In this document: in pieces, positions 28,558-40,226 of the stretch
Layout of the letters: each line of letters opens with the position of its first letter
How positions within the stretch are numbered: the first letter of the stretch is position 1
NCBI RefSeq assembly: GCF_002157895.1
Contig: NZ_CP021377.1
Span: 992,001 to 1,056,000 of the forward strand
Length of the DNA stretch: 64,000 bases
Source: Oceanisphaera profunda
GTDB taxonomy: Bacteria; Pseudomonadota; Gammaproteobacteria; Enterobacterales; Aeromonadaceae
Reading direction: 5' to 3'
Program-made: the position numbers and the translations under genes
Notes under the pieces: generated by a model
The model's input: only the letters and a program-made list of their open reading frames with translations
What the model was told of the DNA's origin: nothing
Database searches by the model: none

Positions 28558-28998
28558 ATGTCTATTCCACATCAGCTTGAGCGTGCGGATTTGCTGTGTA
28601 AACAGCGCGGTGTGCGCTTTACTCCGACTCGCCGTAATGTGTTTATGCTTATCGCTGAATATCCAGGTGCGGTGAGCGCTTATGACTTATTAGATAGGCT
28701 AAAAGAGCGAGAGCCCAACGCTAAGCCGCCCACTGTATATCGGGCCTTGGATTTTTTGTTAGCTCAGGGGTTTGTGCATAAGGTAGAGTCGTTAAATGCC
28801 TTCTTGTTTTGCGAGCATTTTGACGAGCATCACCCCATGCAATTGCTGATCTGTAATCAATGTGGCTTGGTGATTGAGCTGCACGATGATGCCATTAACC
28901 AAGCCTTTGAACAGCAGGCGCAATTGAATGGTTTTACGATTACCAATCAGTCCATTGAAGCCCACGGCCAATGCCGACAGTGCCAAGCTGTGGAATAG
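28558..28998 (+). CDS. zur: Zinc uptake regulator Zur (Fur family)
   Basis: Zn-dependent repressor of zinc uptake genes. 146 residues from the ATG at 28558 (MSIPHQLERADLLCKQRGVRFTPTR). Winged helix with AEYPGAVSAYDLLDRLK and PPTVYRALDFLLAQGFVHKVES, regulatory site FLFCEHFDEHHPMQLLICNQCG and a second CxxC, CRQCQ, at the C-terminus, giving the structural zinc. KPPTVYRALDFL rather than ATVYRVL fits Zur over Fur. A GTG at 28540 is in frame but lacks support. Divergent from dusA; I could not see a convincing Zur box in the 132-bp gap. Confidence 0.93.
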   Translation: MSIPHQLERADLLCKQRGVRFTPTRRNVFMLIAEYPGAVSAYDLLDRLKEREPNAKPPTVYRALDFLLAQGFVHKVESLNAFLFCEHFDEHHPMQLLICNQCGLVIELHDDAINQAFEQQAQLNGFTITNQSIEAHGQCRQCQAVE

Positions 28999-29060
28999 CG
29001 ATGTTGAATGGTAAATTTTTAATGTCTAATTAAACATTCACCATTCAAAATTCAACATTG
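28999..29060. repeat. AT-rich palindrome between convergent zur and alr
   Basis: A family E palindrome: GATGTTGAATGGTAAATTTT then ATGTCTAATTAAACATTCAC and ATTCAAAATTCAACATTGCG, so AATGTTGAAT pairs with ATTCAACATT across an AT-rich centre. It lies between two convergent stops where a bidirectional terminator is expected, and no GC hairpin is seen there; its T-rich arms could do that job. Confidence 0.65.
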
Positions 29061-29070
29061 CGCGCAGTGC

Positions 29071-30159
29071 TTAATCCACGTATTCCCAACGCGGGCGGGC
29101 GGTTAAGCGGGTCACCAGTTCATAGGCAATGGTGCCTACGTGGCGCGCCACTTCTTCTGCGGCCAAGCCCTCTCCCCACAGCAAGACTTCATCTCCCACC
29201 TGCTCATTGCCCTCTGGGCCAAGATCAACGGTGGCCATATCCATGGCTACGCGCCCCACTAAGGGCACGCGACGGCCATTAATCAGCACAGGCGTGCCAG
29301 CTGGTGCCATGCGCGGATACCCATCCCCGTAGCCCACGGCTATGACGCCGATGCGGGTATCTCTGGGGCTCACCCAACTGCCGGCATAGCCCACCGGCTC
29401 GCCGGCTTTATGCTCGCGCACCGCAATTAAGCTACTGGTAAAGTTCATGGCAGGACGCAGGCCGACGTCTGTGCCTTGCTGGTCGCTAAAGGGCGTAATG
29501 CCATAAAGCATAATGCCGGGGCGAATAAAATCCGCGTGTGCTTCAGGAAACGCCATGACACCGGCCGAGTTACAGAGCGCGCTGTGTTTCACCTTGCCAG
29601 CAGTGGCTTGCTTAAAACGTGTAATGGCCGCTTCGGTAACGGCGCGCTGTTCGGGCTCATCGGCGCGGGCAAAGTGAGTCAGGGCATTCACCGGCTGTAT
29701 CACTTGCTTGATGGCGCTTAACCGCGCCAATATTGCTTCGGCTTGCTCTGGTGTAAAACCGATGCGATGCATACCGGAATCGATTTTAAGCCACACCGTA
29801 ATGGGTGCGGCTAAGGGCGTGCGTTCCAGCAACGCCAGTTGCTCGGTTTGATGAATACAGACTTGGAAATTATGGCGGGCAGAATATTGCAGTTGGTCGG
29901 CGTTTAAAAAGCCCGACAGCAATAAAATAGGTTGGGTGATGCCACCAGCACGGAGCTTTTGCGCTTCTTCAAAGCGCGCCACGGCAAATAAGTCGGCCTC
30001 GTTTTTTAACGCAGTAGCCACGCTCAAGTCCCCGTGACCGTAGGCATTCGCTTTCACTACTGCCATCACTTTAGCCGTGGGGGCCAGTTGTTTAGCTCGG
30101 CGAAAATTATGCTGTACTGCGGCTAAACTGATGCGAGCAATAGCTCCGTGTGCATCCAT
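29071..30159 (-). CDS. alr: Alanine racemase
   Basis: PLP enzyme interconverting L- and D-alanine for peptidoglycan. 362 residues. PLP-binding Lys in AVVKANAYGHGDLSVA (about residue 34), WLKIDSGMHRIGF, LCNSAGVMAFPEAHADFIRPGIMLYG, and the catalytic Tyr in GEPVGYAGSW (about 257). Lies 9 bp downstream of dnaB, the usual arrangement. Confidence 0.95.
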   Translation of the reverse strand: MDAHGAIARISLAAVQHNFRRAKQLAPTAKVMAVVKANAYGHGDLSVATALKNEADLFAVARFEEAQKLRAGGITQPILLLSGFLNADQLQYSARHNFQVCIHQTEQLALLERTPLAAPITVWLKIDSGMHRIGFTPEQAEAILARLSAIKQVIQPVNALTHFARADEPEQRAVTEAAITRFKQATAGKVKHSALCNSAGVMAFPEAHADFIRPGIMLYGITPFSDQQGTDVGLRPAMNFTSSLIAVREHKAGEPVGYAGSWVSPRDTRIGVIAVGYGDGYPRMAPAGTPVLINGRRVPLVGRVAMDMATVDLGPEGNEQVGDEVLLWGEGLAAEEVARHVGTIAYELVTRLTARPRWEYVD

Positions 30160-30168
30160 TCCTGCTCC

Positions 30169-31563
30169 TTAATATTCATCATCAAACGCCGGCCCCGCGT
30201 AGTTATCAAAGCGTGAATATTGCCCCTGAAACGTGAGCCGAACTCTGCCTATAGGTCCATTTCGTTGCTTGCCGATAATAATTTCGGCGATACCTTTCTC
30301 TACGCTATCGTCGTGATAAACCTCATCGCGATAGATGAACATAATCAAATCCGCATCTTGCTCAATGGAGCCAGATTCACGCAGATCCGAGTTGATCGGC
30401 CGTTTATCGGCGCGCTGCTCTAGGCTTCGGTTTAACTGCGACAATGCCACTACCGGCACTTCCAGCTCTTTGGCCAAGGATTTCAGCGAGCGGGATATTT
30501 CGGCAATTTCCAGCGTCCGATTTTCTGATAAGCCCGGCACCGACATCAACTGCAAATAATCGATCATGATCATGCTAATGCCGCCGTGCTCGCGGGCAAT
30601 ACGTCGCGCCCGCGCTCGTACTTCGGTGGGCGTTAAGCCAGAAGAGTCATCAATATAAAGCTGACCTTTTTCCAGCAACATGCCCATGGTGGAAGACAAT
30701 CTTGCCCAATCTTCATCATCTAACTGACCAGTACGGATCTTAGTTTGATCAATGCGCCCTAACGAGGCGAGCATCCGCATAATAATCTGCTCAGAGGGCA
30801 TTTCCAAGGAGAATATTAGCACAGGTTTATCACTTGTCAGTGCAGCGTGCTCACAAAGGTTCATTGCGAAAGTCGTTTTACCCATAGAAGGTCGAGCGGC
30901 CACGATAATCAGATCGGAAGACTGAAAACCCGCGGTCATTTTATCCAGATCTTTATAACCCGAAGACACACCGGTAATGCCCTGATGCGGATTTTTATAG
31001 AGCTCTTCTATTTTACCGACGGTTTTTTCCAGCAAGCTGCGCAGCGGCTGAGGCCCTTCATTGGCATTGGTGCGGCTTTCGGCAATTTTAAAAACTTTGG
31101 TTTCTGCCAGATCAATCAGCTCACCCGCATTACGGCCTTGAGGATCAAAGCCCGCCTCGGCAATATCATTGGCCACGGCTATCATTTCTCGCACCAAGGC
31201 CCGCTCACGCACAATCTCTGCATAAGCCCCTATGTTGGCGGCGCTGGGGGTATTTTTGGCGATTTCGACTAAATAAGAAAAGCCACCGACCGTATCCAGA
31301 GATTCGTGACGCTCCAGCTCTTCTTGCACCGTGATCAAGTCGATGGGGTTGTTCAGCATGCTCAGCCGTTGCATGGCTTGAAAAATTAGCCGGTGCGGTC
31401 GACTGTAAAAATCTGGCTCAGAGACTTTTTCCGACACTCGATCCCAAGCATTGTTATCCAGCAATAAGCCACCCAGCACAGATTGTTCTGCTTCAAAGGA
31501 ATGGGGCGGCATTTTTAGCTGGGCCACAGCCTGATCGATTTTAGTGACGGTTTTCTCGCTCAT
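30169..31563 (-). CDS. dnaB: Replicative DNA helicase DnaB
   Basis: Hexameric 5'-3' helicase of the replisome. 464 residues: N-terminal domain (PPHSFEAEQSVLGGLLLDN ... FYSRPHRLIFQAM), linker, RecA-fold C-terminal domain with Walker A AARPSMGKTTFAMN (about 217-230), Walker B MIMIDYLQLM (about 330), and SQLNRSLEQRADKRP plus DLRESGSIEQDADLIMFIYR. No intein. In relatives rplI often lies upstream; here an unrelated membrane protein is divergent at 31782. Confidence 0.96.
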   Translation of the reverse strand: MSEKTVTKIDQAVAQLKMPPHSFEAEQSVLGGLLLDNNAWDRVSEKVSEPDFYSRPHRLIFQAMQRLSMLNNPIDLITVQEELERHESLDTVGGFSYLVEIAKNTPSAANIGAYAEIVRERALVREMIAVANDIAEAGFDPQGRNAGELIDLAETKVFKIAESRTNANEGPQPLRSLLEKTVGKIEELYKNPHQGITGVSSGYKDLDKMTAGFQSSDLIIVAARPSMGKTTFAMNLCEHAALTSDKPVLIFSLEMPSEQIIMRMLASLGRIDQTKIRTGQLDDEDWARLSSTMGMLLEKGQLYIDDSSGLTPTEVRARARRIAREHGGISMIMIDYLQLMSVPGLSENRTLEIAEISRSLKSLAKELEVPVVALSQLNRSLEQRADKRPINSDLRESGSIEQDADLIMFIYRDEVYHDDSVEKGIAEIIIGKQRNGPIGRVRLTFQGQYSRFDNYAGPAFDDEY

Positions 31564-31781
31564 GAAGTTCTCTCTGCTATTACCTATGACCAGGGCGTGA
31601 GTAGGTCAGTCATAAGCGGTTATTGTACTGTGATAGCCGACCATTAACACTGTTCGATTATCTGCACCTCAACCACTATTCGGTGTTATTCTATTTGGTT
31701 AATGCGTGATCACTTGATCACCCGTTGACATAACATGTCCCTGCTTTAGGATGTGCTTGTCTGTCATTCAAGGAAGTTAAC
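31564..31781. promoter_or_regulatory. Divergent promoter region dnaB / Tim44-like gene
   Basis: 218 bp with no repeats of the main families. It contains GATCACTTGATCACC and TTGACATAACATGTCCCTGC; TTGACA at about 31727 could be a minus-35 for the rightward gene but the minus-10 is not clear. RBS AAGGAAGTTAAC precedes the ATG at 31782. Confidence 0.4.
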
Positions 31782-32645
31782 ATGCGCAAATTGCTTACGT
31801 TATTTACACTTATTTTTGCGATTGGCATTACTGCCACCGCATTTGATGCCGAAGCCCGTAAAATGGGCGGCGGTCGCTCTTTTGGTAAGTCTTATAAAAC
31901 AGCTCCTGCTCAACCCGCTAAACAAAACACCGCTAACCAAGCCGGTCAAACTCAAACGCCGAAGAAATCAGGCGGCATGATGGGTGGTCTGTTAGGCGGC
32001 TTGTTGGCCGGTGGCTTGCTGGCTGCTTTGTTCAGCTCAGGTGCCTTTGAAGGCTTTAAGATGATGGACTTCTTGCTGATGGCAGGTCTGGCATTTGTAG
32101 CCTTTAAGATCTTTAGCACCTTACGCAAAGGAAAAGCGCAAACGGCGCGCCCCGCGTTCGGCGGCCCCCAGCAGTTTGAAGCCCCCAAGCCGTTTGCAGC
32201 TACACCTGCTGCAGATACCAATACTGCTAGCAGCGGTTTCGCACCTAGCGATGTGCCGTTTAACCTGCCCCCAGGTTTTGATATGCAGGCGTTTTTGCAA
32301 GGCTCACGGGAGCATTACCGCACCTTGCAAGAGGCGTGGAATACCAATAACTTAGAAAAGATCCGCGAATACGTGTCTCCGGAGCTGTTTGCTGATTTAA
32401 GCCAAGAGCGTGCTACCTTAACTGGCGACCAACACACAGAAGTGATGTTTGTGGACGCCGAGCTGGTACGTGCTGACCATACCTCTTATCACGCCCAAGT
32501 GAGCTTGAAGTTTAGCGGTCGCTATCGCGACAGCCAAGAAGCCATAGAGCAAGATATTAAAGAAGTGTGGCACTTAGAGCGCGACCTAACCACCGATAAC
32601 GCCCCTTGGTTAATCGTCGGCTTAGAAGACGAAGCATCAGCTTAA
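31782..32645 (+). CDS. Tim44-like domain membrane protein
   Basis: 287 residues. N-terminal signal/anchor (MRKLLTLFTLIFAIGITATAF), Gly/Gln/Lys-rich linker with MGGGRSFG, two hydrophobic segments in the Gly-rich MMGGLLGGLLAGGLLAALF and MDFLLMAGLAFVAFKIF (about 66-110), a Pro/Ala linker, and a C-terminal NTF2-like Tim44 domain (MQAFLQGSREHYRTLQEAWNTNNLEKIREYV ... EVWHLERDL). The family is widespread in proteobacteria, often predicted to act in the envelope; the function is not established. Single gene with its own terminator. Confidence 0.85.
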   Translation: MRKLLTLFTLIFAIGITATAFDAEARKMGGGRSFGKSYKTAPAQPAKQNTANQAGQTQTPKKSGGMMGGLLGGLLAGGLLAALFSSGAFEGFKMMDFLLMAGLAFVAFKIFSTLRKGKAQTARPAFGGPQQFEAPKPFAATPAADTNTASSGFAPSDVPFNLPPGFDMQAFLQGSREHYRTLQEAWNTNNLEKIREYVSPELFADLSQERATLTGDQHTEVMFVDAELVRADHTSYHAQVSLKFSGRYRDSQEAIEQDIKEVWHLERDLTTDNAPWLIVGLEDEASA

Positions 32646-32664
32646 GTTAGCTATATGATTAGAT

Positions 32665-32688
32665 AAGGCGCCTCAGGGCGCCTTTTTT
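32665..32688 (+). terminator. Terminator after the Tim44-like gene
   Basis: AAGGCGCC, loop TCAG, GGCGCCTTTTTT: strong 8-bp stem with six Ts, about 20 bp past the stop. Confidence 0.9.
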
Positions 32689-33273
32689 GTGTCTGAGGTT
32701 TATGCGCAATGGTGAAGGGTGAATGGTGAATGGTGAATGGTGAATTAAATTTACTATTACACCCAACCCCACCGCCACCAACATATTCCACGAATGTAGT
32801 CGCGTGCTTTAGCCGCGAAATCCTGCGCAGCAGGATCTGGTGCAGCAATGCTATTGCTTTGCGATGCCTGTTTGGTCTTGTTCCACCCTTTGCCAGAGCA
32901 TGGGTAGAAAAGCTAAAAATGATATGGCGGCACATTTAATATCGGAGCAAAGATATTGCTGCGCAATATTGCACCGCTCAAAGCCGCATCTACAGAAAGC
33001 CATACCTTAGGCAAGGAGCTGAATGCGGGTTTATGTTGAGGTCTTGACCTTGTAGAGCCAGTCTCTTCGGTAAAGAGACTGAGGGCTACGAGTTCGACGT
33101 CTTTTGTAGGCGTAAATTTATTCGCATTACGCCGCAGGCGTAAATCTTTAAACTCGGCCAGCTGCGCTGGTCCAGCGAATACTCTCTGTATAAAATAATT
33201 GCGACTACAAGAGCATAAACAATTCACAAACCCCAAACGCAAAAAAACCTGCTCGAGGCAGGCTTCTTTAATG
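32689..33273. repeat. 585-bp repeat block left of the tRNA cluster
   Basis: No gene. Five near-tandem 7-bp words of the type GGTGAAT at about 32709-32747 (family F); a GTAG palindrome at 32796-32841 (GTAGTCGCGTGCTTTAGCCG); a palindrome with GTAG at 33052 and CTAC ending at 33089 (GTAGAGCCAGTCTCTTCGGT, GAGGGCTAC); another GTAG unit at 33106-33143 (GTAGGCGTAAATTTATTCGC). A short hairpin CCTGCTCGAGGCAGG at 33248-33262, on the minus strand 12 bp after the last tRNA-Arg and followed by a T run, is its likely terminator. Confidence 0.7.
33247..33267 (-). terminator. Terminator of the tRNA cluster
   Basis: CCTGCTCGAGGCAGG-type hairpin (GCCTGC / GCAGGC with a CTCGA centre); the minus strand continues with a run of Ts (the plus strand reads AAAAAAACC before it). 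It directly follows the last tRNA-Arg. Confidence 0.75.
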
Positions 33274-33350
33274 TGGTGCACCCTGGAGGATTCGAACCTC
33301 CGACCGCTCGGTTCGTAGCCGAGTACTCTATCCAGCTGAGCTAAGGGTGC
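33274..33350 (-). tRNA. tRNA-Arg(ACG), copy 1
   Basis: 77 nt including encoded CCA. Acceptor GCACCCT / AGGGTGC, D-arm GCTCAGCTGGATAGAGT, anticodon loop CTACGAA giving ACG (read as ICG after A34 deamination), T-arm GGAGGTTCGAATCCTCC. Identical in the body to the copy at 33536. Confidence 0.97.
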
Positions 33351-33403
33351 GGTTAAAACTGTAAATTTTGTTTTTGTTCTTTACTTCAATCTGTACATTT
33401 AGA

Positions 33404-33480
33404 TGGTGCACCTTGGAGGATTCGAACCTCCGACCGCTCGGTTCGTAGCCGAGTACTCTATCCAGCTGAGCTAAAGGTGC
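33404..33480 (-). tRNA. tRNA-Arg(ACG), copy 2
   Basis: Same as its neighbours except for one base pair of the acceptor stem: GCACCTT / AAGGTGC instead of GCACCCT / AGGGTGC, a compensated C-G to T-A change, so the stem is intact. CCA is encoded. Confidence 0.97.
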
Positions 33481-33505
33481 AGCTTTAAAATGTCTTACTC
33501 TTTTA

Positions 33506-33530
33506 TAACCAACACCACATGTGTTGGTTA
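33506..33530. other. Perfect hairpin between tRNA-Arg copies 2 and 3
   Basis: TAACCAACAC, loop CACAT, GTGTTGGTTA: perfect 10-bp inverted repeat in the 55-bp spacer. No U tract of terminator quality; could be an RNase processing signal in the polycistronic tRNA precursor. Confidence 0.55.
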
Positions 33531-33535
33531 CGATA

Positions 33536-33612
33536 TGGTGCACCCTGGAGGATTCGAACCTCCGACCGCTCGGTTCGTAGCCGAGTACTCTATCCAGCTG
33601 AGCTAAGGGTGC
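33536..33612 (-). tRNA. tRNA-Arg(ACG), copy 3
   Basis: 77 nt with encoded CCA, anticodon loop CTACGAA, acceptor GCACCCT / AGGGTGC. First tRNA-Arg in the transcript, 6 bp after tRNA-Ser. Confidence 0.97.
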
Positions 33613-33618
33613 GAAATA

Positions 33619-33708
33619 TGGCGGTGAGGGAGGGATTCGAACCCTCGATGCGGATTAACGCATACTCCCTTAGCAGGGGAGCGCCTTCAGCCACTCGGCC
33701 ACCTCACC
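33619..33708 (-). tRNA. tRNA-Ser(GCT)
   Basis: 90 nt with encoded CCA and the long variable arm of class II tRNAs. Acceptor GGTGAGG / CCTCACC, anticodon loop CTGCTAA giving GCT, variable arm TATGCGTTAATCCGCAT. The order csrA, tRNA-Ser(GCT), tRNA-Arg(ACG) copies is that of the E. coli serV-argV region. Confidence 0.97.
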
Positions 33709-33854
33709 GGTTTATGTGGCGTATATTACCGTCACACGAAAATATGTCAAACCCTTTTCTCACCTGTTTTGTTCGTTTGCACAGTCTTTGTGCGCTTTGC
33801 ACTAAAAGTCGTCATTTTGAACAAAAACCACCCCAGAATTACTTAACGAGTGAC

Positions 33855-34046
33855 TTAATAATTCTCATCTGCTGCGTTGCCTTTCTCGGCTTGAATACGC
33901 ATATAAATCTCTTCACGGTGCACAGATACTTCTTTAGGTGCATTAACACCAATGCGAACCTGATTACCCTTTACACCCAATACGGTGACCGTTACTTCAT
34001 CACCTATCATCAGGGTTTCGCCTACTCGTCTGGTCAATATCAGCAT
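33855..34046 (-). CDS. csrA: Carbon storage regulator CsrA
   Basis: 63-residue RNA-binding dimer controlling translation of metabolism and motility mRNAs by binding GGA motifs. [48 protein letters not shown] contains the RNA-contacting L4, R6, R7 and R44 positions. The tail GNAADENY is specific to the organism. Lies between alaS and the tRNAs, as in enteric bacteria. Confidence 0.97.
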   Translation of the reverse strand: MLILTRRVGETLMIGDEVTVTVLGVKGNQVRIGVNAPKEVSVHREEIYMRIQAEKGNAADENY

Positions 34047-34159
34047 CTGGTGCTCCTGTGGCTGCTATGTATTAGAAATAATTGTTATTTATTATCCGCT
34101 AAAGGGGTGCAAAAACCTAGTCTACTTTGTTAACAATTGCGGCTAATCGTTACAAAATC

Positions 34160-34185
34160 AAGAGGCCTGTCAATGACAGGCCTCT
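34160..34185 (-). terminator. Hairpin downstream of alaS
   Basis: AGAGGCCTGTC, loop AAT, GACAGGCCTCT: perfect 11-bp stem, about 105 bp past the alaS stop and 114 bp before csrA. The U tract is weak (TTATATT / TTGATTTT), so it may be a partial terminator. Confidence 0.65.
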
Positions 34186-34290
34186 TATATTCACAAATCA
34201 AGTGCTAATCACAGTTCAAGCGCTCGATTGTAACATCACGCTATGGCTGATAGTTATAGCTCAGGTTAGCGCTTAGCGGTAGGTTTTAGC

Positions 34291-37283
<2,993 letters not shown>

Positions 37284-37751
37284 TCAGTCTGGCTCGGTTT
37301 CTAGCGCGTAGCGCACTTGTTCGGAATTAAAACCCCGACTTTGTAAGTAACGTACTCGTTTAGCCTTCTCTTTAATGTCATCAATGTCGCGGCCGCGAAA
37401 GCGCGACTGATAACAAGCTAATGCCAGCTCAAACCAATCGGTCTCATCTTCTTCCAGCGCCAGTTCGATAATATGTTCGTCCACCCCCTTACGCTTTAGC
37501 TCCATGCGAATGCGCATAGGGCCGTGCTTTTTAAACACATGTTGGCGCACTTGAATGCGGGCAAAGCGCTCATCACACAGCCATTGCTGCTCCACTAATT
37601 TATCGAGGGCAGTTTCAATGAGCTCGGGATCAAATTGGCGTAAACGCAGCTTTTGTGCGAGTTCGAGACGGCTGTGATCACGGCGCGACAACAGCCCTAA
37701 GGCGCTATGCCACAAGGCTTCTGGGGTCAGTTTTTTGGGGTCTTTAATCAT
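37284..37751 (-). CDS. recX: Regulatory protein RecX
   Basis: Inhibitor/modulator of RecA filaments. 155 residues from the ATG at 37751 (MIKDPKKLTPEALW): three-helix repeats typical of RecX (ALGLLSRRDHSRLELAQKLRLRQFD, WLCDERFARIQVRQHVFKKHGPMRIRMELKRKGV, RYLQSRGFNSEQVRYAL). The longer frame to 37805 is a repeat-derived extension. It follows recA on the same strand, but 424 bp with a terminator and repeats lie between, unlike the usual close recA-recX spacing. Confidence 0.92.
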   Translation of the reverse strand: MIKDPKKLTPEALWHSALGLLSRRDHSRLELAQKLRLRQFDPELIETALDKLVEQQWLCDERFARIQVRQHVFKKHGPMRIRMELKRKGVDEHIIELALEEDETDWFELALACYQSRFRGRDIDDIKEKAKRVRYLQSRGFNSEQVRYALETEPD

Positions 37752-38122
37752 AGTGAAATTGTAAGGGGTGAAGCGTAAAGAGTGAAGAGCACCCAAGCTA
37801 AACAAAGGGCGGTGTTGATGTTTATGCCGTCATCCTGACGAAAGTCAGGATCTCGCTTTAGATCTTAATGACTAAAGCCCATTTTCCACGGAACGCACGG
37901 AAAAGTGAAGGAAAAATAGTGATCAAATCTGAAAGGTAAAAAGCGTTAAATGGTAAGAGCAAAACAACCCGCCTTCGGTAGGTGAGCCCTTACCATTAAA
38001 TATCTTAGTCAGTTGTCACCCGTGACTGCGTCCGTAAGTTCAGATTTGCTTCCGTGGCAAAGAAATCTTTAAGCTCTGGGGTTGGTTTAACCCTTCACTC
38101 TTTACGCTAATTTAAAGCACAT
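37752..38122. repeat. Repeat block between recA and recX
   Basis: Family F words near the recX start (GGGGTGAAGCGTAAAGAGTG) and again at 38090-38110; a family D palindrome CCTGACGAAAGTCAGG at 37833-37848; a family B element at about 37882-38063 with ends TTTTCCACGGAA and TTCCGTGGCAAA and an interior TAAGAGC...GAGCCCTTACCATTAA stem. No gene. Confidence 0.7.
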
Positions 38123-38148
38123 AAAAAAGGCCGGGAGTACCCGGCCTT
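38123..38148 (-). terminator. recA terminator
   Basis: AAGGCCGGG, loop AGTA or GTAC, CCCGGCCTT with a run of six Ts on the minus strand, 28 bp past the recA stop. Confidence 0.9.
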
Positions 38149-38175
38149 GATTTTTAGACATCGTTATAAATAGCG

Positions 38176-39246
38176 TTAGAAGTCTTCTTTTTCGCCTTCA
38201 GGCAATTTGTTGCCTAAAGCGCCGGGCGCATCTTCTACTTTCACTTTTTCTTCGCCGGCTTTCAGCAGCAGCAAGTCGCGCAGCTTTTTCTCAATCTCAT
38301 CAGAGATGTGCTTATGCTCTAACAAGTACTTAATAGAGTTGGCTTTACCTTGGCCAATTTTCTCGCCTTGGTAGCTGTACCAAGCACCGGCTTTGTCTAC
38401 AAACTTGTGCTTAACGCCGAGCTCAATTAGCTCGCCTTGCTTAGAAATACCTTCGCCGTAAATAATCTGGAACTCGGCTTGTCTAAAGGGCGGCGCTACT
38501 TTGTTTTTCACGACTTTAACGCGGGTTTCGTTACCCACTATTTCATCGCCCTCTTTCACCGCACCAATACGACGAATATCGAGGCGCACTGAGGCATAGA
38601 ACTTCAAAGCGTTACCGCCAGAAGTGGTTTCTGGGCTACCGAACATCACGCCAATTTTCATACGAATTTGGTTGATGAAAATCACCAAGCAGTTGGCCGC
38701 TTTAATGTTACCGGTCAATTTACGCAGCGCTTGAGACATCAAACGGGCTTGCAGGCCTACGTGTGAGTCACCCATTTCGCCTTCAATTTCGGCACGCGGT
38801 GTGAGTGCTGCCACCGAGTCAATAATGATCACGTCAACTGCACCGGAGCGCACTAACATGTCACAGATTTCTAATGCTTGCTCGCCGGTATCGGGCTGAG
38901 AAATAAGTAACTCATCCACGTTAACACCCAGCTTAGCCGCATAGAGCGGGTCTAGCGCATGCTCAGCATCCACGAAAGCACACACTTTGCCTTCACGCTG
39001 TGCTTCGGCAATCACTTGCAAAGTTAGCGTGGTTTTACCGGAGGATTCTGGTCCGTAAATTTCAACCACTCGCCCCATGGGCAAGCCGCCAATACCCAGC
39101 GCGATATCAAGTGATAAAGAACCTGTAGACACTGAGTCTATGTTCAACGCTTTGTTGTCACCCAAGCGCATAATGGAGCCTTTACCAAATTGCTTTTCAA
39201 TTTGACCAAGGGCTGCGGCTAAGGCTTTTTCTTTATTTGGATCCAT
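38176..39246 (-). CDS. recA: Recombinase RecA
   Basis: Forms the ssDNA filament for strand exchange and activates LexA cleavage. 356 residues: Walker [11 protein letters not shown] (about 66-75), Walker [14 protein letters not shown]1/L2 loops ([44 protein letters not shown]), acidic C-terminal tail EGEKEDF. A LexA box lies 51 bp upstream of the start codon. Confidence 0.98.
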   Translation of the reverse strand: MDPNKEKALAAALGQIEKQFGKGSIMRLGDNKALNIDSVSTGSLSLDIALGIGGLPMGRVVEIYGPESSGKTTLTLQVIAEAQREGKVCAFVDAEHALDPLYAAKLGVNVDELLISQPDTGEQALEICDMLVRSGAVDVIIIDSVAALTPRAEIEGEMGDSHVGLQARLMSQALRKLTGNIKAANCLVIFINQIRMKIGVMFGSPETTSGGNALKFYASVRLDIRRIGAVKEGDEIVGNETRVKVVKNKVAPPFRQAEFQIIYGEGISKQGELIELGVKHKFVDKAGAWYSYQGEKIGQGKANSIKYLLEHKHISDEIEKKLRDLLLLKAGEEKVKVEDAPGALGNKLPEGEKEDF

Positions 39247-39296
39247 GATTGCTCCGCTGGGTAAGCTAATGCGTCTAAAAATTTATACGCTGATTA

Positions 39297-39316
39297 TACT
39301 GGTTATTCGTACAGTA
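39297..39316 (-). promoter_or_regulatory. LexA (SOS) box of recA
   Basis: Read on the minus strand: TACTGTACGAATAACCAGTA, against the gammaproteobacterial TACTGTN10ACAGTA; only one core base differs (CCAG for ACAG). Located 51-70 bp before the recA ATG, where the promoter should be. Confidence 0.85.
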
Positions 39317-39524
39317 TCAAGTGTGCATCTAGGTGGCAGTCCGCGACTCGAAGATAGCAGTGTAAGACGTAGTTTACGAAACATGACTCGATTAAGCTAA
39401 CAGCTACGAATCGGACTCATAAGGCCTTTAGATTAGACTAAGTGCCGCACTTTATTAAGCCACTCTCATTAAGCCACTCTCGATAAACACGGAATACTAA
39501 ACAAGGAACGCTAGATTGTTGGCA

Positions 39525-40019
39525 CTAGAGCAGTGCTAAACAATCTTGCAATGCCGCTACGACGGTTTGCTGGCGCACCGCGTGCCTGTCACCGGCCAAC
39601 TGCAACAAGCGCGTATATAGCTTATCTTCATCTGCTAAGTAGCAAGCTAACCATACAGTGCCGACCGGCTTTTCTGGACTACCACCGCCAGGGCCCGCCA
39701 CGCCACTCACCGCCACGCCCAAATTGTCACCATTTTGCGCACAAGCGCCTTTAGCCATGGCAATCACCACCGCCTTACTGACCGCGCCCTGGTGCTCAAT
39801 CACTTTGGCATCCACGCCCAGCATCTCAGTTTTAGCGGCATTAGAATAGGTAACAAAACCCCGTTCAAACCACGCCGAGCTGCCGGCAATGTCGGTGATC
39901 GCACCAGCAATACCACCACCGGTACAAGACTCAGCAGTAGTAATAGTTAAACCCCGCGCCAATAAGGCATCGCCTAATGCTTGCGCCAGCTGCAGTGTAT
40001 CTAGCTGTACTTGCTCCAT
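39525..40019 (-). CDS. pncC: Nicotinamide-nucleotide amidase (CinA C-terminal domain protein)
   Basis: Deamidates NMN to nicotinate mononucleotide in pyridine nucleotide recycling. 164 residues, the single-domain PncC form: ALLARGLTITTAESCTGGGIAGAITDIAGSSAWFERGFVTYSNAAK with catalytic Ser in AESCTGG, GAVSKAVVIAMAKGA, VAVSGVAGPGGGSPEKPVGTVW. Upstream of recA as usual. The 278-bp gap to recA contains a 14-bp tandem duplication ATTAAGCCACTCTC (39454-39482). Confidence 0.92.
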   Translation of the reverse strand: MEQVQLDTLQLAQALGDALLARGLTITTAESCTGGGIAGAITDIAGSSAWFERGFVTYSNAAKTEMLGVDAKVIEHQGAVSKAVVIAMAKGACAQNGDNLGVAVSGVAGPGGGSPEKPVGTVWLACYLADEDKLYTRLLQLAGDRHAVRQQTVVAALQDCLALL

Positions 40020-40226
40020 AAATGCCTCCTTGTTTACAAGGCCTAGAGATTTCTTGCCACGGAAAAATAATATTGATAGTAATAGCTGAAACAGACCACG
40101 CCGATATTTACATATTGCACGAATGTAGAGGCCGCTTTAGCCGGCCGGTTTTGCAAAGCAAAACAAAAACCATCTCGATTTTAAACACGGCGCTGTTTAA
40201 TGATCTCTCAGTGCCGCTGCGCTGCC
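40020..40226. repeat. Repeats between the TSUP gene and pncC
   Basis: Left end of a family B element (TTCTTGCCACGGAAAAATAA, about 40049-40070) and a family A palindrome with GTAG at 40125 (GTAGAGGCCGCTTTAGCCGG) followed by TTTTGCAAAGCAAAACAAAA; the inverted partner is missing. No gene. Confidence 0.65.

Noticed and set aside
33274-33708. tRNA-borne integration site of a prophage or island
   Set aside because: tRNA genes are intact, no integrase or partial tRNA copy nearby, and the context is the ordinary csrA-serV-argV order.
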